This document shows, one piece after another, positions 50,264 through 61,995 of a stretch of 64,000 bases of DNA (position 1 is the stretch's first letter; each line of letters begins with the position of its first letter). This DNA is from Campylorhamphus procurvoides (Eukaryota > Chordata > Aves > Passeriformes > Dendrocolaptidae), in assembly GCA_013396655.1 (NCBI GenBank), contig WBMV01003267.1, positions 1-64,000 on the forward strand, written 5' to 3'. The notes under the pieces were generated by a model. It was not told the DNA's origin and ran no database searches. It worked only from the letters and a program-made list of their open reading frames with translations. The position numbers were made by a program, and so were the translations under genes.

Positions 50264-50726
50264 AGAATCACAGCACCCTAGAATGGTTGGGGTTGGAAGG
50301 GACCTTAGATCTCATTCCATGCCCCCTGCCATGGGCAGGGACACCTTTCACTATCCCAGGGTGCTTCAGGCCCCATCCAGCCTGGCCGTGGACAGTTCCA
50401 GGGATGGGACAGCCACAGCTTTTCTGGCAACCAGCTCCTGTGCCTCACCGTCCTTGCGGGGAGGAATTGCTTCCCAATGTCCCATCTAACCTTGCCCTCT
50501 GTCAGTTTGAAGCCATTCCCCCTTGTCCTGTCACTCCATGCCCTTGTAAAAGGTCCCTCTCCAGGTCTCCTGGAGCCCCTTTAGTGAGCAGAAGGTCCTC
50601 CGAGGTGTACCCAGAGCTTTCTCTTCTCCAGGCTGAACAGCCCCAGCTCTCTCAGCCTGTCTCCAAAGCATAGGTGTTCCAGCCCTCTGAGCATCTTTGT
50701 GAACTCCCCTGGACTCACTTCAGCAA
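50264..50726 (-). mobile_element. CR1 LINE fragment, antisense, longest minus-strand copy
   Basis: The copy starts at the octamer tail (AGAATCACAGCACCCTAGAA). It continues through GGTTGGAAGGGACCTTAGAT, TGCCATGGGCAGGGACACC, CCATCCAGCCTGGCCGTGG, CCCCCTTGTCCTGTCACTCC, TTCTCTTCTCCAGGCTGAAC and CAGCTCTCTCAGCCTGTCTC to GTGAACTCCCCTGGACTC. This is reverse-complement avian CR1 covering the 3' UTR and the last part of the reverse-transcriptase ORF. The 128-codon open frame at 50287-50673 is merely the antisense reading of this element. Confidence 0.96.
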
Positions 50727-53700
50727 AATACTTCATATTTCAAAATACTCTGTTTTAGCATCATAAATTTGGCTAAAGGGAGAAGACAGCCCTTCAGTTG
50801 TTAGTGCACGTTCAAAGTGGCTTATGGGCACATGGGGACAAATGACATACATGGAGTGCATGTGCCAAATAAACTGGGGTTATTTTAGTGCAAATGAGAG
50901 TCAGATACATGACAGGACCATTATGGGCAACACTAATCTCATGTTCAGCTTGGGTCTCGCAGCTGTTACACAGTGCTAAAAGGGTGTTTTATTTGGCTGA
51001 AACCAAGTTATTCCAATTAGCCATGAATATGGACAGGCATATTAAGAGATAAAAGGCCACCTAACACATTTTGGAAGTAGTTTACCAGTGTAGCTGTGAC
51101 CTTTATTGATCCAGAGCCATTATTCCATTTTTTAAAAATGCTCCATTTTGCTTTTGTTGACTACAGAGCAATAAAACCTTGTTACACTTTGAATTTTTCT
51201 TAATGAGAAAATAGCCGGATCCCAGTTGAGGGAACTATTATGATAAATGGGCAAAATCTGCTCCCAGCTCAAAACCAACATGCTTTTTTTTTTCCTATTC
51301 AGCAGCTACACAGCTCACAAAATATGACAACAGATGCAAACAAGCAAGTTACAAAGCCCATACAGTAAGATTGCAGGAGAACTTTGGAAAAAGGGGGAGT
51401 GCAGCATGTGAGCTGAAGCCATCTGTCCCCGTTCCAGAGCATTCCTTGCCTTGCAGAGCAGAATTGGGGCTCTGCCTTCTCTCTGCTTGGATCTAGATAC
51501 AAAATTATCCCTGAGAAAAAGAGAAGGGATTCGGAATAATGGGAAACTTGGCTGTGCTGCTGTAAATTCCCCCGAGTTGTGATTTGCAGTGCTGTTCCCC
51601 ACCTCTCCAGTGGCATGTGGTGGGAATAGTGGAGTCTGTGGTGGTGGGTGCTGACCTCGTGGCTTGTCATTAAAAAAAGCTCTTTATTGCTTTATTTATA
51701 ATAGAATTTAGTGTGCTGGAACTATTTTTTTAGGGGGGACAGGTAAATTCGCAGTCCTGCTGCGTGGAGTGATACATTTCTTTTGGCCTTGCAAGAGGTT
51801 TAATTATAGCTTTTAAATCCAATTGGAACTGCAGCTGAATGGTATTTCTTGCAAGGAGGAAAAGGACCGAATTTCAATATTTAGCTTAGAATTCTGGAAT
51901 GTAATTTTTAACCTATTTTTAGGTAAAATATTACTGTTTTGAATAATACACACTAGTATATGTGAATCATTCAAATTCGCCATCTCTTGTTCCACTTAGT
52001 AATAAATGACTTATTAAATAAAAACTGATTTATGACTTTGTATTGTAATAGAACTAAATCAGGTCATTTTTACTTGGCTGAATTATAGTGCTGTCCTAAA
52101 GTTAGGGCAGGTAGTGCTGAAGAATTTAGCCCTGCTCTGTGCAAATTGTTTTATTGCTTGTGTAATTTCATATATTTAAAAATGAGGCTCCTCACAGTAA
52201 ACACAGCCTAGAACAGAGTCATCTCCTGTGGAAATAAGATTGCTTTTCCCTCCTCAGATGGGCTGTGAGCTTTACATTCCGTGATGGAGGTGGTGTCAAG
52301 TGTGGAAGCGGCACCTGGATGTGTCTTGGCACAAAAAGTAATAATGCAGTTAAGGGGAACCGTTGGGAGGAGGAGTGAAGCACAATGATCTTGAAGGGCT
52401 TTTTACTCAGAGAACTTGGGGAGCATTCAACATGTTATTAAAAAATGAAGAAGTTGGTTTATATTTGTGTGTACCTATTCCCTCTACCACTGATCTCAGA
52501 GGCACATCCCAGTCCCTGTGCAGGCTGCGCCCTGTCGTGGCTTGCTGTTCCTGAAGTTTCATGGGGTATCCAGGAGAACCCTGCTCCTAGAAATGATAAT
52601 ATTTATCTCCTTAGATTCCTGCCAAGCGGTTTAGCGAGGTCAGATTTGCCATCGGTTGGCTTAGCAGCTTTTTATCAGCTTACAGCCACGGACCCTCTGT
52701 GCGAGGGTTTGCTGGCTTTGCTAAGGGGCCTGAGGTACAGGGAAAGCCGAGGAAGGAGAATGGGAGGCCCCTAAAATATCCATGAACTCCCAGTTGTCCC
52801 CTGCTCAGGTGGCCAAGTATCTTCTGGTTGCCAGCAAGAAGGAAACTCTCTCTTCTCCTTGTGCACTCGGAATGGGCAAAATCCAGTTGGCTTTGATGAG
52901 TATTTTAAATACTTGCACAAAAGTTGCCTCTGAACCAGTTTCCATCTTTGTTTCTGTGTAGTTACTCGTGAAAGGCCTTTCCTTTGGACTTGCCCTACCT
53001 AGGCCTGGCTCTGATGTCCCTGTTACCTGCGGGTGGGCAGGCAGATGGCAGCGAACTGCAGCCTTCCTTGTCCTGAACTGTCGTGGGGCTCTGGGCAACA
53101 TCTGCCTTTACGTTCTCTCCTGGCAGCAGATGCTTATTTTAAAAACAAATATTAATGCATTAGTATGCAATGCTCAGAGTGGCAATTTGAGAAGCCAGTT
53201 AATGTGATTTTCCTGTTCTGTAACACTTGTTTTCCTTGTATGCAAACTCTGGTGGAGCAACTGTGACAGCCTTCTCGGTTGAAGTTTGAATATTAATTTT
53301 GTGCTGGCTATAGGAGCTGGTACCAACATCGACTTTAATGAGGCTGGCACTCAAAAGCATTGATGTGTAACTGGGGCTGTCTTGAGCAAAGATGAAAACA
53401 CTTTTGAGTCACCGAGGGGCAGCTGAAGTCGAGGAGCAGCTTGCCAGCTTTTATTATTTCCCTGCCAGTCTGTTCTAGTTGGTTCTGCTGGGCGCAATCG
53501 ATCTTCTCTGGGAGTCTGCCAGCGCTCCTTGCATTCTCTAGTTAAGATTTTCTTACCAGTTTACCACTTTGCCTTTTCTTTTTTTCTTTTTTAAAGAGGC
53601 CAAAACTAAGCAGCCATCAGGAATCAAGTGTAAAGCAGCCCCTGACATCAGAGAATTTGGATGACAGATGCTATAGGGAATGGGAGATAATTGTTTTGTA

Positions 53701-56700
53701 GCTTCTTCTTGCTGACAGAAAACAAGGTTTTCTTTACCTAAGGCATGTCAGTGAGGATGGTGGGACACTGGACCCCATCCCATGCAGGAAATGCATCCTT
53801 TGAGATGATGGTTCTTGTGGTTCTTTGTTGCAAAGGTGCTGTTCCCGTTAACTTGGCAGATAAATTGATGCTTAACACTAATTTACCTTCTTTGACAGTA
53901 AATTTTGTCCTGTGGTGGGAGTTTTCCCAGCAAGTCTTTCTTTATCTTGAAGGGATGCAGCTTTTAATGTTCACAACTGCTCTTAAAAAAAGAAATTTAA
54001 AAAAAAACCCCACAACTGTGAGTAAGGTGACTAAAAGTAAATGGCAAAACCCAATCCCAAGAACTATCCCTTAAAGGATCTTTGGCAGCCTGTGGCCAGG
54101 GGCCCTTCAGTGCTACATGCAATGGAGCTATAACTTGCAGTGCATTACTAGGCTGTTCTTCCTTTTTTTATTTATTTTTTTTTTAAAGAGGATTAATTGG
54201 ACAGATTTTCAATCTAGGCAGTTAAGGAAACTGGGGCACGTTCTGCTCGATTCCTACCATCAGTAATTCCTTGCGGTGGCTGGAGCTGCTTATCCGGGGA
54301 GAAACACAAGCAGAATTTGGTCTGTTCCGAGCGACCACTAAAAAGTAAAATAACTGAGTCATAATAAAATGTGTGTGCTCTGGGGAAAAATGCAGGGAGA
54401 ACTACTGGGAACAAATTTGGGTGGGAAATTTGCATGGTATTGTCAACACATTTCTGGCAGGGCATTTGGGCTGAGTTGATTCCTGCCCTGCCAAAGCTTT
54501 AGTGATGCTCTGATTGGGAGAAACCTGAAGGCCTGAACTCTTGAGGAGTGACATGGTGTTTTCATTAATTCAAAGGTAAACTTCTCTGGGTTTCAGTGGG
54601 ATGTGTTTTTATCCTCTGCAGTTTCTTGTGGGGTTTTTTTGTTTCAGATGTGATACACGGGAAAAAAAAATGATATAATATTAAACATCATCAATGTTAT
54701 TGCAATGCTGCCAGCAGAGAAACAAGCAAATAATCCCTGGTGTGACTGCATGCATTAAGGCTTCTCCTACACTGATGCTTGCCATGGTTATTGAACAGTT
54801 TTGCATTTTTTCATTTCCATATCTCAAAATCTGTTGTTATAATGACATTTTTATTCACTCAATATATTTTAAAACATTTGCTTCTTGACAAATTTGCCAC
54901 ATCCCATATTTTTGTACTTGTGTGATTCTGTCTTTTGCCCACTGGAAAAAAAAACCCAACTGCTGAAACATTTTTAGGGAATACACGTAGGAAATTACTT
55001 AATGCTGCAAATACATAATTAGTCTTGCCAACTATCAGAAAAAATCCATTTCAATACTTTCTAATCTCTATAATTATTTCCAGATTATGACATAATAAAC
55101 AATAGACTTGGGTTCCACAAATTAAAGCATATCCTACAAATGGCTACTGGAGATGGCTGAATAATTGCTGGTGGAGGAGGGTGGAGTTTTCCTTTAGGAT
55201 AATCTTACAGCAGCTTATATAAAACTCCCCTTTCCTTCCCTGCTCTGCTCCCAGCCTGCAGTGCAGTCTGTGCCAGTCCAACTGGTCTTTCTTCTGCTGC
55301 TATACATCTGTTTCAGGGCTCTAGTTTAAGTTTAGAGTATGCAAAAGTGCTTTTTATTTTTCACAGAGTTGGAAGAACAGAGAGGAGAGTTTTCAGGTAC
55401 CCATTTCCAGATTTATAGCGTGAAAGTTGTTACTTGTTAACAAGGAATGAAAGCATCATCTAATTTTCCATAATCTGATAACTTTCACTCAGTGCTAGCT
55501 GTGGCCTGATTTGAACAAGCCACATAAAAGGGAACAATTATGTATAGTATTATTCAGTATATGCAAAACATTAATTGTCATATTTGGAATGAAACAGCCA
55601 CATCTTTGCTGATCTGCCAGAGCAGAATGCCAGTATTTTGTATTTCAGCCTGGGAATATACTGGGAATGGGTCCATCACTAATGAAAGAAGTGGGCAGAA
55701 TCCTAGTTTTGCTAAAAGGCTGCTGAGGACCTTCTCTCACTTGTTGGTTTTTAAACTTCAAAGCAAAACTGCTTTGCTAAGGATATTTGTTTGAACTTAC
55801 TTAGTCTTCATTTTTAACACAAAGTTCAAATCAACACTGCCAGCAGAGTTCTAACAAAAGGTTTTGTTGTTATATAATTCATTATAAATGGAGAGGTGAT
55901 GTGTGTTTGCTTCAGAGACTATGTGACAAGGAGGGAAAACAGCGGCCAAGAGACCTGTTAGAAGGCAGGACAAGGTCTCATCCCCAGCCTCTCCTTCCAG
56001 CCCACTTTCTCTGGCTCATTAAGGCAGCTGCTTTCCTATAATTGTGGCTGTACAGCAAACCAGCAGTGGCTTCAGATGTTTCAGGGCCAGAGCAAAGCTC
56101 TGCAGTCAGGAGATTATTGACACCCTTAACTAATGGCTGCTGCAAACCACTCTGCTCGTGGGTTTGGTGCCTGTAAATGCTTGAGCAAAGAAGAAATAGA
56201 TTGTTTAATATGCAGCTGTGGTTGTTATACACACTGTGGTCTCTGTTAAAGAGCTCAGTGGCCCAACTTGAGTCTGAGTTTGGGACTGAGACTTCTGTAG
56301 AGACCTCTCAGGCAAAGGGGTATTTTCTTTCAAAGTGCTTCTTGGGATTAGTGTCTTCTGAAGAGGACTGGGCTGAAAACCTTCTGTGTGGCGACTGTAA
56401 CTCACACCTTGGGAAAGGGTTTAAAGGATTCTCCCTTTTCTAGTGGCATTTAAATGGTTTTGCGTTTAATGGTGTCATCTGGAGATAAAATATGTATGAG
56501 TATGTCTTACTACGCTCTGTGACAAATTGAAGGTATAAAAGTAAACCCTACTCAGATAAGGATTTGCTGTATCTTGGTTAAAGGGAAATTAAAAGAAAAT
56601 CCATGAATGAAATTAGTGGGTTTGTTTCTTTTCTAGCTTAAAGATTAATCTCTTTGAATTGATAACTTGCAACTTCACTGACAAGAACTTAGTCTTTCTG

Positions 56701-59700
56701 AATCCAAGTCCTTTGTCTTGGAAATGTGTTTTATGGAAGTATTTTTCCTTTTAAACTATGACTATGATATGTCTATACATATTGGACTTAGTGTGCAGCT
56801 CCAGAGTTCTTTGATGTGCGGGCTCTAAGGAGAAGAGATTAACCTCTCTCCCTGATAGACAAAGAGTTCTTATTTTTCAACATTTTATGGGACCTTATCC
56901 AAAAGTCATCAAAGTCTATGGAAACCATCCTATTTACTTCAATGGGAGTTGAATGAGGAACATGATTTTTGTGGTCCAGTGTTTTTAAAAAAACAACCCA
57001 AACTTTGCAGTAAAGTCCTAATTGCATCCAGATGAGTTTCTCTAAGTGGTGTTGAAGCAGCTGGAGGAAATGCCTTGATGTGACCAGGTTCAGCATGCTA
57101 CTTGTTCCTGTATGTGGGAAAATCCCACACAATGTGGAAGCAATTAGTCTGGAACCAGCAGCACCCCCTAAGCCACCCTTTTAAATGAGCTGCAAATACA
57201 AAGGCTAGAAAATCCCTAATAATAAGTATATTACTCACGCACTGGAAGGTATTTTTATCAGCAGCTTGGCTTCTAGTTGTTTTTAATGTGCTTTTTTTTT
57301 GGTCTGCAGTGCGTTGTGCACTCGTGGTTGTCTTCCTGAGGTTCTGTTTTATTCTGTTCTTCAGCACTTAATGCACATCACACAGGCTTTTGGGCCAAAA
57401 CACCCTTTATACATTAACATCTGGGGCACCAGGCTTGAGTTTCTAAATGAGACTCTAGTCTGGTGATGTGGACACAGGAGCCTTTGGGTCCTTTTGTGTC
57501 CTGCTGCTGAGGGACTGAGAAATTTGAATGGAACACTCATGAATAAAACCCCCAAAAACGCAGTTGAAGGGTGGAATGGAGATAAGCGCACATGGAATTT
57601 TCAGCAGAGGGTTCATCAGTGGAATTATCTGTGCCATTTGGAGTCAGGGAATACGAAGACAGTGTGGCCCTATATATTTTTTCCATAAGGTCAGTGCTGA
57701 ACTGCTCAGCTGCTGCTCCTTGACCAGAGACCTTGAAAAAATAAGTTGGGGCAAAATAGAGAAGAGAGTGAAAAATTTCAAGCTCTGATTTTTTTGGGAG
57801 GCTGTGAGCACAAGTAGATATACTTTTGGAAATAGCAATAGTTTATAGGACATGTATTTCTTCATATAAAATGGGAAGAAGGAACAAAAGAGGAGTTTCA
57901 GAAAAATATACTGATTGAAAACAAGCAAGACATAATATACTCTCCAGCTTCTGAAACAGAGGAACAAAATTAACTTTTAAAATTCTGTTATGACTAGCTG
58001 AGCTGTAATGTAATACAGTAAATCTTTCAGTATTATGTAATAGAATTAGTGAAAAGATGACAAAAGCATAAACCATGCACTAATGAAAAAGCCTTGCAGG
58101 ACTCATATTTAAATTGGATTGTGCCTGTTTGATTTATGCTGGTGTGTAAGTAGACTCAGCACAAGTGTACTTGGTAGCATGGGCCTCTTGTTTTGCATTT
58201 GCTGCTGCTTTTTGGTATTTCTTTTTTTAACATTTGGAAATACATTACTAAATATTATAACAACGTTGTCAGTGACAGGGTACTGGGAATAGATAAGTCT
58301 GTTGTGCTGTCTGAGAATATAATTAGGGAGTAGCAAAAGGCCTTATTTCGCTGCAGCATGGGAAACAGTGGAATTGCTTGATTGTCTTGAGCTCGCTCAG
58401 CTCAGCTTAGATAGGCATAAAACCCATCAGCAGCAAACTTTTCACTTGAGCAGCATCAATGCATTTTGAGAGGCAGCGTTCCCCTGGCCTCATCTAGATT
58501 GCAGCCCAGGGCTCTGCGTGGGTTTGGTATCGCAGAAAACAAAACAGATGCAAATCCCCTTTTTCCCCTCCCCAGCATCATGTCTGATGGTGCCTCTGAT
58601 GACGCTGTGGGTCTGAGGGTGGTGGTGGCTGCTTGGTTTGTGTGACCCTGCAAGTTGTGCAGACCCTGTTAGCAGCTTTTAGAGCCATCCCCCAGCCAGT
58701 CTAATGGGTAGCTGTGAAAAAGGAGAGGAAACAGAAGCGGCTTATCAAGTTCCATATCAGTTCCTTTCCTGGTGTGCGAGCCTTATTTCTGCTCATAGAA
58801 ACACCACTTGATGCTTCATCAGCACGTTGTTTCAGCTGCAAATACTACCAGACACCAGGGCTTAGCTCTTCCCTGTTTCCGTTCAACACCACAGAGGTGT
58901 TTGAACCAAAATACGGGGATATGGGAAGCTGCTCTCCAGCCAGTTGTAAAGAAAGTGGCCTAATGCAGTGGGAAAGGTTGAAGAAATGCATTAAAACTGA
59001 GTGTTTCTGTGTGAAGTGTAATGGATTTAAGGCAAGGAAGAGGATGGAATCTAATTCAAACTGCTGCAGAATGGAATAGGATGGACTGGGGGCTCAGCTG
59101 TGCTCCTGCTTTCCGAATCCTGTTTTCCTCCGGCCCTGTTCTTGGGTTGCTTTGTACCTTGCTGTGGAGCCAGGCGGGAGCAGGTGGGCTGGGAACGCTT
59201 CCTGGACAGGGCTGAGGGGGCTCCATAGGGTCTCCCGGGATCCGTGTGCCTCGCACTGCTGGGTGTGACAGCACCCGGCCTCCTTGGAGCCCTCCAGCCT
59301 GGAGATGTGCTTGCAGCCCACCCACACACTCCATATGCATCATTCTTCCATAAAGGATCACTGCCGGCATACATGTGCTCTCAGTTGAAGCCTGTACTCT
59401 TGTTTTTCACGTGAACGTGTTTAACTATACAATTTATCAACCCAAAACTAAGTATGGAGCACCCAGGTGAGGCTGTTTGTTGCTTTTGAGAATGCATTGT
59501 GTGATGCTTATTCAGTGGAGGGCCTGATATCTATCTTATGTTCCTAGTGCTCAGTTCCATTGGATATCTTGTGTTTGGGAACAGAAATGTTCTTATGGGA
59601 ATTTTTATTAAGTGTGATGATGTTTGCATTCCAAGTTACAGATGAATGGTTGGCTTTTTAGAAGTGCTCATTGTTGGGGGACTCTCATCTCATTTAACTC

Positions 59701-61473
59701 GGTGGTAAATCCTTCATTAGTATTAAACTGGTACAGCTAAGGTAACACACAAGCAGTTTTGGAAATGATGCTCTAAGAAGGTGTCTGCTTGTGGGCCTGA
59801 CAGGATAACAATCTCATTGGTTCTGTTACAGTGCTAGAATTTGGCCACTTGCATAATATAGAGCAGTAACACTTTAATTTACAATCCATGCATAAGCCTT
59901 TCAGACGGTGGTTTCAGACACCACTGAAATTTGGGACCGTTCCTCAAGTAAATTGCAGGTTTTGAGCACATTTTGTTATGTATTCGGAAGCCAAAGTTAT
60001 ACTCAGATGCCCAAGCCTGAAAACAGAATGGGATTTGGCACAAATGGTTCCTGGACAAGGGCCGTGGGGAAGTGCTGATAAAATCTAGTGTTTAGTTGTG
60101 CATGTAATAGATAAACCTGGTCATTCTGTGCTTGCCTTGCTGCTCTTGTTAATTGGGTGGCTCTAAAGAGAAAAGGCTGTTGTTAAGAGTGACTCAAGAC
60201 AAACCTTCCTGGTTTTTTAGTCAATATTTAAGGGTAGTGCTGGTAGTGGAGAAGCCCTGCTTGCTTTAGAGCCGTAAGAAGCCCTGGCAGGCAGGCTGCG
60301 TGCTTTCCACAGCTGAAGGGTGTTGCTGGAGCTTCTGCTGTGGTTGCCGTGCTGGTCTCTGGGTTTGCAGGGGTGATAAAGCACAAGGTGGGGCCTGGGA
60401 AGTGGTTGGTGGTGGTGCTGATGGACCAGGTGCTTGGACCTGTCTGCCGGTGCCAGGGGGGCGTGTGAAGATGGATGTAGGAGGAGAGGCAGATGTGCTG
60501 ACTGAAGAGCTGAAATGGAGATGGAAGGTACAGCCACCTATGATGTCTGTGATAAACACGATAAAAACTTGCTGAGGAGCAGCTTGGATTACAAAGAACT
60601 TTGTGCCTCTTTCATGTCTCACAATAATTAAATGATCCATTTTTATTCAACTTCTTTCAAATGGGATTCTAATTAAGCAATAACTTATGAAATACGAGAT
60701 TAAGCATCAGCAAATCTCTGGTGGTCGGAGATGTGCCCAGGGCAAAGTTTAAAACAGTTTTGTAGGATTTGTGTTTGAAACAAAGCAAAAATACTTATTA
60801 CAGAAGCAGGAGACAGATTCTGTGAGTGTAAATGCAGATTGAATTAATTTTCTTAGTGTTATGCTGAACAGAAAAAATGTGAAATTAAATAGGTATTCCT
60901 TTTAATGTGGTTGCTATATCATCACCGCAAATTTAAAAAAAATGCATCTGTAACCAGATAAGATGATGCTATCAGGCACTTCTAATTTTAATTAAGGTTC
61001 AACCTATTGGAGGGATATATATTTAAAGAATTAATTAAAATGCTGTTCGCTGTCTAAGAGATTTCAGTATAGGAAATTAGTTAATTGCAGTATCATAAGG
61101 GATCTGTGCACTGCAAGCTGTTTTGCGATGCTAAAAATGCGTCTCCATGTGGATCAGAGGGAGCTCTTGGGAGAACCAGGAGATGATGACGATGACCTTC
61201 TTTCTGGGTTAGTTTGAGCAGAAGAAGGTGCTGGTCTTGCTGCATCTGTGCGTGTCAAACAGTCTTGTTTCAGTTTCTGTTTTTCTTTAGGGTGGGTGGC
61301 TGGCACAAATGCTCAAAATGCTTGAGATAATTGGGCATAATTTGATTGCATCACAGCAATCCTGTCTCCTGCAAGAAGGGCTTTTAAGGTGGTTAAAATA
61401 CCTTTAAAGACTGGAGTCTTTCAACCGCTGTCATTCTCGATAACCTTTTATCGCAGCGAGTTTGCACGAGGCT
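50727..61473 (+). other. MACROD2: MACROD2 intron, no gene recognised
   Basis: This is intron sequence with no identifiable exon. Points of note are a possible conserved-element-like stretch at about 53100-53420, a TATATAAAA motif at 55216-55224 before a pyrimidine-rich segment, GC-richer patches at about 59085-59310 and 60240-60480, and a very TAATTA-rich segment at about 60900-61100. Confidence 0.7.
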
Positions 61474-61995
61474 GCTGCTGGAGTTCCTCAAAGATCAGAT
61501 CGTACCTGATTTAATATTTTCATTAGCAGCCTTTGCAGAAGAATTAGAAGCATGCTAAATAAATTTGCCAACTCCGAGGCATTGGGAAGGTGGGGGAGGA
61601 CTGGATTATTGTGTGAGAGGAACCACTTTCCTCTGCCATTAATTGGTTTCAGGTGAATGTCATGTGCTTAAGGACGGATGATATTAATTTCTTCTATAAG
61701 CTCAGCCTCATCATTTGGGAGCAGCAAAGAATGAAGGTGTCCTACTTGTACTTAGGAAGATGAGTTTAAACATCCACAGGTCAGGGAAGGGTAATTAGCA
61801 TAATGGTGGAAGGATCAGCCAGCTTTTTTACCAGCAGCCTAGAAGAGCTTGGCTTCAGCCTAGAAAAATGTAGGCTGAGAGGAGATGGGATTGCTCTATG
61901 GGAGTATATGGAAATAAAAATCCCAACCAAACCACAGTTATTTAAGCTGAAGGATAGTTTTAGGAGGAGGCATCGGGTGCGAATCTGGATTCCAC
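61474..61995 (+). mobile_element. Ancient, decayed CR1-type LINE remnant, sense
   Basis: The blocks occur in the right order for an old amniote CR1. First is CTGGAGTTCCTCAAAGATCA (the GVPQ part of reverse transcriptase) with TTTAATATTTTCATTAGCA. Next is AAATTTGCCAACTCCGAGGC, where the catalytic FADD motif of active elements would be, then CATGTGCTTAAGGACGGATG and TTCTATAAGCTCAG. Last come AGAAGAGCTTGGCTTCAGCC, GGCTGAGAGGAGATGGGATT and TTATTTAAGCTGAAGGATAG. Stops and indels break every frame. It is far more diverged than the other CR1 copies, so it is older and of a different subfamily. The edges are approximate. Confidence 0.8.

Noticed and set aside
50287..50673. 128-codon proline- and serine-rich open frame
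   Set aside because: It is entirely the antisense translation of the minus-strand CR1 copy at 50264-50726.
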